From Halichondria panicea (Eukaryota; Porifera; Demospongiae; Suberitida; Halichondriidae), in the NCBI RefSeq assembly GCF_963675165.1, contig NC_087384.1, positions 2,688,501-2,752,500 on the forward strand: a stretch of 64,000 nucleotides of DNA, given 5' to 3'. The position numbers and the translations under genes are program-made. This document shows, piece by piece, positions 43,301 to 58,300 of the stretch. Under the pieces are notes generated by a model. That model had not been told where the DNA came from. It did not search any database and was given only the letters and a program-made list of their open reading frames with translations. The first letter of the stretch is position 1. Each line of letters opens with the position of its first letter.

Positions 43301-46300
43301 ATTCACCCTAAGGGCTCGTTGTCCTTTAGGAACCACCTTTTTATAATTTCTGGATCCGCCACTGGATGCAACTTTACTCTGCATCTTCTTGAAGCATTCT
43401 TACTCGTGCGTTAAGTGACAGACAGCTTATACTAAGTATATGTACGTTGAGTGTGCAGGTACATGTATGTAGTATACGTACTGCAAGTATAAATTCATGT
43501 ATATATTTCTACACTGATCCACCCCAGATCTCAAGATGGAGGACTCCCACAGCAGAAGAGCAGTCAGGTTACAGCAGCTGAGGCTGGTCTCCAAGGTGAG
43601 TCTCATCACGATATGATCGTTATACTGCATTTCCTTATGCAGCAATGAGTATCTTTAGACCCCTTCCTCCCACCGTTACATGCATGCACAGCATCTCTCG
43701 AATTTTCATCTCGCGTTACCCAGTAGTGTTATTCAAATGAATTTGTCAGCTGCCGTGATCGTCTAGAGGTTAGGACATTACGTTGTGGCCGTAATAACCC
43801 AGGTTCGAATCCTGGTCACGGCATTCTTTTTGCAACTCTACGCAAATTAACTACACAAACGTACATATGCATACAATGCATCTCTCTACACATTCACAGA
43901 TGACCTCCAAAGAGCTCACCAACAAGCTACACATAGACTCATTCAATGCAACTCTGTGGGAGGAAGAGGTGTTATTCTGGTACAAGTACGCTCGAGAAAC
44001 TCTTAATAAGATTAAAGTAAAATTGAAATCACGACAAAAAAAGAGCAGTCATCAATCACAACAAAATTCACCGAACTTAATATCATATTTGTTCAAGCTA
44101 CCGTTGTCAGTAGTAACCAGTTTTGAGTCTTCTGATTGGTCGATTCAACTGCATTCTGAGGCACCAGCCTTACAAGCCAAAGAGCCATTATGTCGTATTG
44201 TTATGGCAACCTGTGCTGGTAACGTGCAGTGGGACTCATCTGAGGTCAACAAATCCACACTCTTAAAGTAAGCAGTTTGTGATTCATCGTGTACTATGTA
44301 CAGTGTTAACCAGAATTTGCCGCCAACGTTGTATCAATTATCCGAGATTGAGCACTCTTCTACAGTGTTTATGCACAGGGCTGGTACCCTGACCAGGCAG
44401 TACCTAGCCTCTAGAGTTGTAGACATAGATGAGTGTACCAGGCATTGAGCACTATAATTATGTAGAAATATTAGTTAAATACATACATGCACACTGTAAC
44501 TATTATCATAGAAGTACATGTACAAGCTAGCACTCTCACTAGCTGTTTATAAATATCTTCTAATTTATCGGACACTTCTAGTTATCCCAGACACTTTTCT
44601 GGGCAATTTTCGTTGTTCTAATACAGCGGACACTTCTGAATTTTTACAAATATCCAAGCATTGTAGCTTTATAGCCAGCAAGAGCTGCAATTAAGTAGAT
44701 AGCTTTGAGGATTGATAGATAGCTATAGTGCAACTTTTCAGTTGCACATGCACTGTTACTCAGCTAGCTCGCATGTAACTGCATGCTTGTTCTAATTATT
44801 CCGGACACTTTGCGTCTATAATCCGTTCAGGGACAATTTCCAATTTTTTGCTGTCTGATAAATTTATACAGTACATGCAACTGTACGCTACACTTGTACA
44901 TGTGTAGCTGTGTATATGCATGTGTACACTAACTTAGTAACCCCCCCAATGACTCACAGGTCATCGCTTCGTCTGGCCAACGCCTACCTCCATGTACCTG
45001 GCTACCACCCGACTGTTGATAACCCCACATTCTTCCGACAGCGACCCGATAACCCTCAAGCCCTTCCCTCATTGCATAGCCACCTTTGGGGGAGGGTTAT
45101 CTCGATAGGAGTGCTTGTCCTCAAGAGTGAGAGGGAGGTGCAAGTTTCAGACAAAGATTGGGCGTGGCTTGGTGATGAGGGTGTGTCTGTGAGGGGAGAG
45201 GGAAGCAGTGTGATGCTGGAGTGGTCTCAACCAACAGTGGTTGCCATGGTGAGGGTGTTGGAGCATTTGAAGACAAATTATGGGATGTTTAAACATGAGG
45301 GGCGGAATGAAGGAGGTGGTCGAGACAAAAAGAGCACGGAACGGATGAGCAACCTACCACAAATAGACTTGGAGTTGCAACTCACAGACATCAATCTGTT
45401 CCTCTATGCCCTCACTCCAGGTAAATAACAGTGGGGTCCCATGCGTTATATTTCCATAAGCTGCTTGCCTTTATTTTCGATTAATTTTATACTGTAATAG
45501 GTAATATTACATTACGTACCACCGTAATTATTGTATCTCATTAAATTTATGTCATAATAATTATTATCATCTTCAAATCCTAATAACATGTAATTGCGCA
45601 ATCATTCCAGACATGCAGTATTCACTGTTACAATGTGCATCTCACCATGCCCCCCCACAGAGCCCCCCACACTGATGGTGCGTCTAGACGCTGGCTCCCT
45701 CTCCACGACCCCCAGTCCCTCTCTCACCCTACACCGCCTCCTCCTGGACGACATGCACCTCTCATCGTTCACGCAGGTAGATTATAGTTGTATCATGAAT
45801 GCATTCTACAAGCTACATACCTCGCTGAAAGTGTCATGCACTTTCTGGTCTTTATCACTATTGCCAGTAGGCACCATCAATTTCCTACATGTAGCCAGAC
45901 TGCATGTAGCTACGTTGCTTCTGCGTTTTTCACATACCATACTTTTCCTACATCCATATTTTGTAGAAGATCTACGTGACTAAGTCAAGTACAGTGTACA
46001 TTTGTATCTACATAATGTCATGGAATCATTCTACACATATAGTACATGTACAGGATCAGGAGTGCATGCACTCCTTTACATGTACCAGTGTACTTTTGTA
46101 CTTTTGTAGATAATGTTATCTGATAACCATTGCATGCAGCTGCGTATCGCATGCTGGCCAGCAAGTTTGCAACTTTCCTTCTCTCCACCTTTGCAAATGC
46201 TAATGGCACCTTCTGTACTGTAGGTGTTTGTCTGCTCTGACACTGCCAACCTCCCCCATGGAGCAGGAGTGCTCTGTGTGGGATCCACTGGGATCACTTA

Positions 46301-49300
46301 TGACCCCCAAATTCAGGTGAGCTTCATTACATGTCCTCAGGTGCTGGCTAGGCTGCCATTGACTAATTCATTTGTGGGATGGCGGGCTCCTATACATGTA
46401 CTTCACTGGCTGTGTATAATCAATTTTGCTTTTTCTGTGTTTCTATTATTTTGTGGAAGGCATTTTTAATGCATGTACTATTTGAGTAATGTTTTAAACT
46501 ATTGCACGTTTCTTTTGTTTGTGCGTACATGTACAATATACAAGACACACTTATCCACTTGTAGGATGTGAGTTTGACACTGACTGACGTCACAGTGAGC
46601 TGGTCCACCACTGCCCATCGCTGCATCTTCAGGGCCCTCACCTGTCTACAGGAGAACACCACCATGCTGAGAGGTCAGCCTCCTTTCATATACATGATTG
46701 TACATGTAGTACGTGTCAATAATACATACCCTAAATATATGTATTATTGTTGCGATATAAGATTTGATCTTGATCACGTTCTTGTGTGCAAGCTGGTCTG
46801 TACGTGAAGAATGCTTTTGTGCTGTTTTTAATACAGCTACGACGTCCCACCCGATCTGCTACTGGTGCTTGTTAAGTATTAATTACCTTCGTATGACTTT
46901 TCGCTGCTGCAGGTGTTCTTGGAATAGCCCCCACTCCTTCCCCTCGGACAGCTAAAGGGGAGATGGTTGCCGTGGGTGATGTGATGCAGGGTTACCTGCA
47001 GAAACTACCAGTGTCTCTGAATGTCCGTGTTAACAAGGCCAACTGTGTGGGACAGCTGGACAAGAGGATAAGGTGTGTGTGGGGGAGGGGCAGTGGTGGG
47101 AAGGGGATACTATTCATGTGCATACATTGTACCTTATGCTCACTTATGATTTCTCCACATACTTTTAGTGTGCTATAATATTATGCTTAAAATGTGCATA
47201 AAAGCTTGTCTCAACATAGTCTCAAAATTAATACATAGCTGCTACATGAAGGTGTACAATTTAAGTAACATACAATCCAAAGAGTGTGTACTTCACTCTC
47301 TACCCCCTCCCTGCAGAGTGTATATGTCTCTCACCAACATCCAGTCCAGTGTGAATGGCGGTGTCTTTATGACCAGCTCTCAAGAGATCGCGGTCACTTT
47401 CGACCACGCCAGAATTATGACTCTGTTGGAGTTCATTACTCGATTCCCTCAGCAGGAGGGCAAGATGGTGGAAGAGAGGAAGGGACTCAAATACCAGCTG
47501 CAACAGCAGAGCAACTCTGTCCTGTGAGTGATGCCCTTATACCGTATAGCGCGAAATGTTCGAGGGGCTTAATTTTCGCTGGGTCCACGAAATTGATTAG
47601 CTGCTTTAATATTAAAGGCGTGGCTTCCGGTAAGCAGTCAACCCACAAAGATTATGCAACGAAATGCTTTTAGAGGCCATTCCACGGAATATAAGTGCCT
47701 CAAAAATTTCGCAGAATACGGTACTTCAGTAAAATAATATTGCTTTTAGCTAGGGAACTAAAAAGTGTGTAAAGTGTGTGTGTGGTTTTGCAGTAAATGG
47801 TGTGGATTGTTCGGGTGATTGATCAATGCCATTGTGGTGTGAGTTATGTGAGCTGTAATGTAGTATTGTCAATTAAGGTAGCAAGCGTGTAATAAGAGTC
47901 ATACAGTCCCTTCCGTTTTTTCTGTGTTCACGTAGCCTCAGTGTAAATTTGGTAAAGGTTGTTACGATATAAAACACATAATATATAGCTTGATACCGAG
48001 TGTTGTATGAAAAACTACCCGAGTTACGTGAGAGACACTGCATTATGGTAGTTGTCATGTGACAGGGTGTGGCAATGATGGTGTTCCACGTGATAGGAGC
48101 TCACACCACTGAGTGTGTGTGTGCACTGATCTGTAGCAATCAATACTGAGCCACTACTCAGGAGCAGCGAAATTCCGCTTTAATTAATTTTTGCTTGTAT
48201 CAAATTTGTATTGAAGTTTCTAGTACATGTATGACTCGTGTAATCAAGTTGAAGGTTGTTTACGTACATGTATAATTTATACAGATGTATGTATATGTAT
48301 ACTCATAAGTATCAATTTTGGACCACACTACCACAGGTGGTTGCAGGCGTATCGACTGGACCTCATCTTTCCTCACGACTACAACTTCTCTCTCGCCTAT
48401 GACAAGGTACAAGCCTACTTGGCAGAATTTTAGAATTTTAGATTAAGTTTTATCTCATCACTTCCCATACAGCTGTACATTGTTCATTGTATCTCCCGTG
48501 CAGCTGACTAATGTGAGGAAGTTTCTCCAGAAGCTTCACTCTGGTTCCCCTGGTAACAGTGACCCCTCCATACGGTACCTTCTCCCTGACGTCTCCGCAG
48601 AGTGTGAGGATATTGTGCTACAAGTCAGCGATGACCCATTCGAGATGAAGCTTAGAGCTAACTACGAGGTGGGGCTGGTATCAATGGGGTGTGGGAGAGG
48701 GTGTGGCTAGTATTGGTATATATATATATATATATAGGTAATAATTACTGGCAGAACTGTGCATGAAAGTGGGGAATTGAGCTAGGATACTCCTTCAGTT
48801 GCAAGCTAGTGGGTTAGGGTTACTAGGGTAGGGCACGTGTACGGTTACAGGCAATTCGGTATAATATGTCAGTTGTATGGATTAGGAATTTACATGTATA
48901 ATGCATGCACATATGGATCATCTTGATTTGGCTTATACATGTAGCTAACTATTCCCATCCACCTCCTTTTCTAACCCCACCCCCTCCAGCTGTTGTGTGA
49001 CGAGGCAAAGGAGAAGAGCAAAAGACGAGAAGCGTTTGAGGAGAAACTGAGCCAAGTCCGACAGGAACAGGGCGTCACTGCCGTGTCAGGTGACTACACT
49101 CATCCCCATATAATCCTTGTAGTGTTAATTGTAGTAGTTGCATGTACACAGTGCATACTGTAAGTGTCCCTCCATTAACTGTTTACGTAAATCAGAACTG
49201 CTAATGCTTAGCTGTGTGGAGTAAAGGCTTGAAAGAAATTTATTCTGAATGCTCAAAATCTCAAGTTGCAAAATCTGCCTTTTAAGAATATATACTGTAA

Positions 49301-52300
49301 TGTACTAACACGTGCTTTTTTCTTACTTATTTTTTTCTTGTGCACCCAGGAGAGAAGGTGCAAAGTCTATATGCCTCTCTTGAGGTGACGGACAGTGAGA
49401 TCTACTGCCAGAGGGCGAAGACTATGTACAGCTGCCCTGAAGAGATTACTACCGGACTGTTCATGTTCTCAATGGAGCACACCAAGCTCGGGGCACTGTT
49501 TGACCCCACCCTACTGGGGGAGGAGAATCTGGTCAAGAATCTGCGAGAGATTGACGCTCAAAGGTGGGTCTGCATGTATGGGAACATGGGAACATGTGTA
49601 AAAGAGGTAACTTTTAACCTGTACATGTACATGTAGATCAAAGTACATACATGTACATGTGTACGCACAGTCATACAATGCATACTAGTGTGCCATAACT
49701 ATATATACTTGTACATGTACATGCATGTATGATATTGACACCGACAGTCATACCTTAGTGTCCTGAAACTGAGTATGCCCACACCAACGTGTGAACTAGT
49801 CATATAAAATTGTCACTCCACTTTTCCTTGTGCAGTCCCTTGCCCGAAGGCTACAGCTTCTCCACTTTGTTTGGTTGCTATGTGACAGGCAGCACTGACA
49901 AACTGCAGGTGAGCCACTACACATGGTGTAAATTCAGGTGCATACATGAATACACAACATGCTGATTTATCATTGTCACATGATTCCTGCCCCCCAGATG
50001 CAAGTACGAGACTACCCTGCCCCCCTTATTGCCATCACTGAGATTACCACCACTGGACGCATGGTTCTGGCCGAGCAGGAGGCTCGTGACAGAGGTGAGG
50101 GTGGTGTGTGTGTGTGTGTGTGTGGGCGTGTAGTGCACGTACTATGGTAAATGAAGGTGGGGCTCGATTTTTACTGCATATGGGTAGGTACAAAGACAGA
50201 TGAGTCTGCATGTACATGTACGTGCATGTATATACAAAGCCAATAGCCATTACACAAAATATACAATAATTATGGTAATGGTGCATAATTATCGATTTGG
50301 GGTTGGTACAGTCATACAGCTACATGAATGTACCGTTTGTACCCTCCCTGCATTTATGTACACTCCTCTACAGAGGTAAGGTCAGCTGTAGTGGAGGTGG
50401 GTCATCCATGGTCCAGTGTCACTGTGAAGAGGAAGCTACCTCCACTCAAGTATTACTATGACTTGGAGATGAGTAAGTGTATTTTACAATGCAAAATTAA
50501 TCACATGACGGTCACAGCGGTAGACTACATGTACATGTGTAGTTTATGCTTACATGTATTGTAATTATTCTCCATCTACGTACATGTATTTTGTGGCAAG
50601 AAGTTCAATTCAGGGGAATTACATGTACAACTTTATGCATTGTACAGCTTCTTGTTTGGTTCTGTTTACTGCAGTACATGTACTTAACATTATATTGGTC
50701 AGAGGGGCTCTATAGTGTACATGTACGTGTGAAAGCAGGAGGGTATTTCACTGAGGTGTTCCATTTTAAGTTGTTATTTGGGTACTTGGAGGTGACCTTC
50801 CAGCTGTTTGTACAGCACCTTAGCCCTTATGGTAAGGCCCATTGTACAGGGCAGCATGCTAGCTACATGTACACACCTTACTGGGAGATTCATGTGTACA
50901 GTGTGTCTATAATTAGTTGCCACTTCGATGTCGTTGCATGGAGTTCTTCCAGAGGCCCTGCCTGCGTACAGTTAAAGAGACTAAAACATAATTATTATAC
51001 ATATATATGTACCCTTGTTCTCACTCCTGCTCCTCATTATTGCTGCTCGCTCTTTCGAAGTCTACTTACATGTACCTACATTCAAGAAGCTGAACAGTTA
51101 TACCGTGTAACGGGTAAATTTGGCACGCCTAATATATTTGGCGAATGAGGTAATTGAACTGTATTCTCGATTTTTAATTCCATCATGCTGCATGGTATTA
51201 CTGGGACGAGTATCAAGCAATTGTCATTGGCGATTTTTAATAGGCGACCCTTACCTTGAATCACCAAATTTCCCAAATTAATTCGTCACCAATTACATGT
51301 GTAATCTCATATGTACTTTGTACTGTTTACTACTGGTTGTGCAACAAGAGTACAACTTCAACTCAGGGGAATTCACATTTGTACAACTTTGTGTTTACTT
51401 TCATTATGAATTATACAGCTTCTTTTGGTTCCTGATTGACTATAATTGGTTGATTCTCAGCATCTCTATGGTGTGTGAGAAGGCATGAGGGTATTTACTA
51501 GTTTAGGTGTTAGTACTCTGAGTACCTGGGGTGACCTTCCAGCTCTTTGTACAGCACCTTACATGTAGCTTGTATCGTATGACCCATTGTCGACGTGATA
51601 GCTATAATACCTTATCGGGAGATCATGTGTGTCTAATTACTTACCAAGATTTTAGAGAATTTTGATATAATATGCAATTTTGTACAGTGCCAGCTTGAGA
51701 GTGATTGATAGACTATTATAAAACAGCAGCATAAAATAAAAGTGAAAGTGAAAGATTACTAATGAAATTGTTATAACTGCAGATTCACATCTGTTTTTTT
51801 TTATTAATGAAGTTTTGATAAATAGTTTAGAACTTGATAACTTCTTTCCTATCGTGAGCCACGTATATATAACCATCGTTATCGATTGTAAGCCCCTCGG
51901 GGTGTGTCAGGACGTCTTGTCCAAATGTTGTCACTAGGTTACCTTCTTTTGTGAACACAAACACGCAGTTGCTTTCCCAATCAGCAACATATACATGATC
52001 TCCGAACACTTTCATGCCAGCTGGTTTAGTAAGCCTTCCGTGGGCAGATACTGAGTTGAAGGACCTTCCTTGAAGCAACGACCCTGATCGCTTTGGACTG
52101 ATAGTTCGTATCAGCTCTCCGTTTGAATCTAAGACGACAATCCTCTGGTTTCCATGCTCAACAACGTACAGTTTCCCGTCTTCGTCGATATCGATATCAG
52201 TAGGCGTACACTGCACTCCAGATTTTACACTCTTGGTAGTGATCGAGTCACGATAGCTCAAATCGGTGTCAAGGATGCGGATTCGATCTTGTTGGCTGTC

Positions 52301-55300
52301 ACAGATGTAGAGCTCGTTACTTTTGGTTAGAATTATTCCGTTTGGAAATTTAAACTGCCCTGTCATGGTCGATTTGAGCCTTTGGCCTGATTTATCAAAC
52401 TTGTGCAGCTTGCTGTCTTGGGCAGTACACACATACAAATTACCGTCTTTGTCGTAGAGCGCACCAGTTGGTAACATTGCGGGTAGTTTGATCAGTTCTC
52501 TATTTCCTTTAGAGTCGATTATAGTGAGCAAGTCGTGATCGTGATTTGAGACGAGTAGTTTGTCCATACTGTAAGAGAGGCCTGATGGGCTCTTTAGATT
52601 TTCTATCTTTTTAACTGGTGTACCGAGTTGTAGTGGAGGTTTAGTCACAAAGATTTCGTACGGACTTTGTGCAATGTGACACCCGTTTACCTCAATGCTG
52701 AGCTTGTAACGGCCTCTGTTAGCAACTTGGATAGTGATTCGATGTTGCCCTGCTCCTATGTCAGTGATTTGCATGATCCCCGGAACTTCGTCTCTCACTT
52801 GATGAAAATCGACACTCACGCTCTGTCTTCCAATACACGGCTTTCCACTAGAATCGAGGATACTCACTTCCAAAATCCCACGTGTGTTAGTTTCGAGATA
52901 CGAAAGAGGGGCACCAACAACTGTACTCTTTTGTGAATCAGCCAGGCTAAAAATGTAACTGTTCTCTCTCCAGATATTTGCATGTGCTTCTGCAGTAGAT
53001 ATCTCAATACCCACGTCCCCTAGCTCACACGGAATTAGGTTGAGAGATGTGAAATCTTCTTGGGCCGCATTGATGCTTGATTTGAGGTCTTTCTGAGTTT
53101 TGATTAGCTCAGGTTCGGGAGTTGCTTGTTTGGCTGTTTCTATGGACGATAGCGTATCTTGAAGCTGGCTGCGTGTTTGTTGTATTGTGTTTGCTTGTTG
53201 GCTAATGTTTCTGAGTTTCTCTTGAATCTTTTCTGAAGCTTCTCTTTCGAGTTCACTTTTCTCCTGTTTCAGCTTAGAGATTATCTCAGCAAAGGCAATA
53301 TCAATCGACTCTTGCAAAAGTTCTCCTTGTGATTTTATCGCAGCCTCTGTTTCCTTCACCTTCTGCAACGCCACATTAGCTTTTTGTTCCATTTCTTTCA
53401 GAGGTTCTGCCAATTTGTCTAATTCTCCCCTAAATCTCTCTGCAATTTGCCCTATGAAGCCAGTTCGGTGATCTTTATGCTTAGTACCATCTAGCACACA
53501 ATCTCGACAAATTAGCTCGCTACACGTCTCACAATACATGGCTATAGGTTGTGTCTTGTGCTCTTTGCAAGCATTCGGAAGATCCTCCGCTTGGGAGCTA
53601 ATTGAAGCGTGGCGAAAACTTATTGTCAGCTCATTGTACACATCTTTCAAACGGTTGATATGGAAAGCAACCTGGAAATCTGTCACTTGGCCATTTTGCA
53701 CTTGGAAAACCTTTCGACACTGTGGACACTCGATGGTGCTGTTTTTTCTGAACAAGGCTAGACGCTCGAGACAAGCTGTGCAATAGCAATGGTCGCAAGG
53801 TAGCTTTCTTGGTTCTTGAAAGACAAGCAGGCATAGAGAACAAGTGATCTCACCCTCTAGCTTGTCCAAACACTCGGCCATATTTTCTCTGGCTGATTTG
53901 CTTGCTTGCTCTTTAGCCCGAGTTGAGTATAGGCTGGGACTTTTGTATGTGTTCTGTTCTCTTTACTGTTGACAAGTAACCTTGTACATGTAGCAAGAAT
54001 TAATGATAGAAGCTAAGAGTTGAAGGTTTATGTATAGCTAGCTATAATAATTATTACACAGGGCTGTCTGAACGTGGGTGGTTATCACTGCTATAGTTGA
54101 TATTGTCACATGTTTGTGGTCTGACCTTCTTATAAGGCAAGTACATGTACATGTGTAATTTGTTGTGTACACCATATGGTCAAAAGCAATGGAATGTTGA
54201 GTGATTAGTTTATATTACCATCTCCATGATAGTACCAAGGGCGTATAAAAAGAGAGAGGGTATGCAACAGCTTGCGAGCAAAAACCAAAAGGGGCAGTGG
54301 AAAAGTACAGTAATGTCAAATTCGATTTTTGTGTACAGCACATTTTTTTGCTTGTACGTAGGGTAAGGAGTACTCTAAAAGTGGTTGATAGTCAGTTGCA
54401 TGCCCTCTCTCTTTTTATATGCACTTAATGGGTGGTAGGTATTTAATACGGCGTGTATAATTATTATAATTATTATAATATATCAATAAACAGTTAGGTT
54501 AATGTGTGTTGCATGCACACGAGTGTCTGTCACTGTTGCTACATATAGCATATTCATCGGGTTTAGAATGCGAGGTTCTTTTGATTTAGGTTTTGCATTC
54601 ATAGATCGCAAATGAAAGACACGCGGAAATTGGCCGATGACCGGCTGCTATTTTGTCACTGTATATGTCATCAATAAACAGTTAGATTAATGTGTATGTG
54701 TGTATGTGCACACATGAGTGTCTGTCATGACACTGTTGCTACAGCATATTCAGAATGCGAGGTGTCAATTTAAAGTTTTTGTATTCATGAATCACAAATT
54801 ATAAAGACATGCGCGTACCATTCGCAATAGGTAGAAAGGAATTAGGGCTTGTACAGTGTGATTCTCAAATGATTAACTATAGTACACATTCGAAACCCGA
54901 TACATGTACGGTAGTTTAGGACACCATGTACATTACATAATTATGATACTACGTATTGTGTGATTGGTGTTGATTTGTTGTGCCACTTGTACAGCCTCCG
55001 AGACGTGGGACATTCTGCACGGGCCGTGTTTGGAGCCAGCCCTTGCTCAAACAAGCATCGGATTAAGTGAGTCATTAGTTTACGATAGAGTTGGATTTGA
55101 GTTATGAATTATTTTGCCAGGCATAGCAATGGTATGGTATATGATATGCAATGGCAATGAGTGTGTTGTGTTAAAAGGGGCGGCAGTGAGGGGGAATTTT
55201 CTGCTCTTAAAACCCTATTATAACTCCCCCTGAAATTCTATACATCTTATAACATTACTTTGTACGTATGAAACTGCTAGCAACGTGACCTTGGGCTAGT

Positions 55301-58300
55301 ATTTTTTTTCATATTATACATTTCCTGGAGCGCCCTCAAGCCGGCAGTGTGCATGCTTGATTAAATGTCATTCCACTGGGACACCAATCCTTTAATGACG
55401 TAACCCTGGTTAGGTGGGAGAGCTCCTCAGGTACATTTTAAACCTGCCATTCCTAGTTCTCAGGGCTAGCTTGCTACCTGAAACTACTATAGGCTAGATT
55501 GCCTTCAGAAGTAAGTTACTATACTACAACTGAATGTGTGGATGAATCTACGCACATTGACAATAATTTGTGAAGCTCTGTGTTCAGAACAAGAACGTTG
55601 TTTTAGTTGATGAGAGCGTTCTGTATGGAATAAATGAGTATGTTCTAATGCATGGTGCAGTTACAGTGTGTGCAGCAAAGACATAATTATACTGGAAATG
55701 TATTATTTGAAATACTGTTTTCAGCAGCCGCATTTTGATTGGGCGGCTCTGGGTTCTTTGTATCTTTGTGGTTTCATAGCTTTTCCTATTATATCGAACA
55801 TCTCTTGCACACCTTCACCTGTCTTGGCCGATATTTCAAACACAAATTCTTCCGAAATGTCTTTGTTCTCTGCAAAACTTTTTGCTCTAGATATTCTGAC
55901 TTGTCGATCATCCTCTAAGTCCTTCTTTGTTGCGACGACGGCCTTGATGATATCATCTGTCTTCCTAACACCATACTTGTGGATTTCATTATTCCATGTT
56001 ACTAGTGACTCAAAGCTGTCTTGACTGGTCATATCGTACATGAATAAAATGGCTTTGGCCTTTCTGAAGTAGACTGAGTTGAGCCTAGTTCTTGCGTTAG
56101 GGTGATCTACATTGTATTGCATCTGCTTGTCCACTCCAGCTGTATCGAAGAGCGTCATCTGGAGTGACAACAAAATTAATAATAAGCTTGTACTGAAAGT
56201 GATCGATAATCAGCTTCTGGATAGCCTATTGTCTTTATTGTTTTAGAACATACAGAGGGCCTATTTAAGAGACATAAGCCCAAGTTTGTTTGTAAGCTCA
56301 GCAAAATTAGTTACTCACTGATATGTCGATACCGTCTATCTGCCACTGTTTCTGATGCTCTGCAGCCATTGTTCTCGATGGTATATCCTCCTTGAATATC
56401 CCCTCTTTGAATAATAGGAATAGAGTTGTCTTGCCAACTCCACAGTTGCCAGCTAAGATAACTTTGTCATTGGGGAAATCATCCTCGAAACTTGCTGCAA
56501 CAGATGAAGGGACAGTCATATTCAGATCTAGCTACTACACCCGCTAGCTGGTTACTAAACAAGCTCAAGTGTTTGTGTCAGCCAAAACAGGGAACTCCCC
56601 CACTTGTTCTGCACTGCAGCTTTTAGCTTTGACGTTCCTTACCATATTTGTGACTGTGGTTTTTTGCATTGATAATGTGGCTTTTCAAATTACAATGCAC
56701 TGACAGTGACTGTGTTGCGATATCCACTAGACTCTAAATAATTATTATAAACATACTTGACTATAAATTAACACATTTAATAGCTAGTTCTCAGTGTCAG
56801 CATTTGCAACCTTGTCTGGATCGATTTTTAGGATCATTGGGTGATCTTACATGTCTATGTCCTGATCGTCTCATGGCCTTCACTATTTCATCAAACATCG
56901 GTTTCACCCCCTCACCAGTCTTTGCTGACACTTCAAAAACAAGATGATCTGGGATAGAAAAGTTCTCTGCAAATTGTAGAGCTCTCGAATGTGTTACTTG
57001 TCGTTCATCTTCCAGATCTATTTTGTTCCCAACTAGCACCATGACGACATCGATGTTGTTACGAGTTACCGTTTTCTGCAGGGCTTCGTCTTCCCAATGG
57101 CTCAGTGAGTCGAAGGTGTCGCGATTACTGATATCGTATACAAATATGATGACCCTCGATCGTCTAAAATACGTACTGTTGATTCTGGCTCGTGGATTGT
57201 AACATTCCATCCCAGCTGTGTCGAATAGAGTCATCTGTGAAGGGCATACCAAAACTTAAGTGATCATGTTTTTATTTTACCCTTGTGTCAAAGTTGCTAT
57301 AATTTAAGTGTACCACAGTGTATTGTGAGGTTTCTAAACACATTGTATACAACAGTGCTTTATAGACAGAGTTATCATTAAATATTTGTTTCCAGGTTCT
57401 GTAAGCTTGTACATGTACCTACCTATCCTTACATCACCTCAAAAAGCAACTGCTGTTCCCAGGTATAAGACCGAGGGGCTATATTATTGTTAATGCTAGG
57501 CAATACTTGCACATTGATCCTAACAGTTTTCGGACATGCTCATCACAGTGAGTATTATTCAACCATCTTTGTCACTTACCGATACTTCTTCTTCTTCTTC
57601 GAGGTGCCATCTTTTCTGGTACTCTCCATCCATTGTGACTGTTCTCACATCCTCTACAAATCGCCCCTCTTTGAACCACAGGAACAGCGTTGTCTTGCCG
57701 ACCCCACAGTTGCCTGCCAGTGTCACTTTGTCTGTGGGGAAGTCTACAAACGTTATAGCAGCTGTTGACACAGTCATACTGCAGATGGCCTTCTGGTACT
57801 GTCAATTCTTGTACACTCTAAAATCTGTAGTTCTGTGCACTAGAGTACTACTTGTATGTTCAACTTGTAGAGCTAGTCTAATATTCTTTATTGCTACTGC
57901 GTCTTTTTTTCTTGTCTTTTTTCACCTTTGTATGTAGCTCTATAATTGACCTCCACTATATTACACTGGCTATAGTACAGGTATAGGTGTGGTGGTTGCT
58001 CCAGCTGCTGCTACTGTGCTTTATAGAGTTACCAAATTTAGCACAATGTGTTACTCACTCTCCTCTCCCTAAGGAAATCCTTTTTCATTGTGTGGCATTT
58101 GTACATTATTACTGTTGTTGTCACCTAACATGTGTTGTGTGGATAATTCTTAGACTTCAATGTACGATGTCATACATTTGCATATACACTTTATGTACAC
58201 TAGCTAGCTGTGTTTTACTTTTCTGTTTCAATAAGTCTCAGGTCATGTGCATACACATGGTTGCTGTGCACATGGTTGCTATGCACATTTATTTATCGTA

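Noticed and set aside
50546-51148. 200-codon open frame in the BLTP2 intron
   Set aside because: The frame is long but has Cys/Tyr-rich random composition, no domain motifs, and runs through ACATGTAC repeats and an element end.
52667-53786. Plus-strand open frames across the second TRIM-NHL gene
   Set aside because: Shadows of a 684-residue minus-strand protein with clear domains; no similarity of their own.
57487-57937. Plus-strand open frames opposite GTPase copy 2
   Set aside because: Antisense to exon 1 with the P-loop motif; composition is not protein-like.
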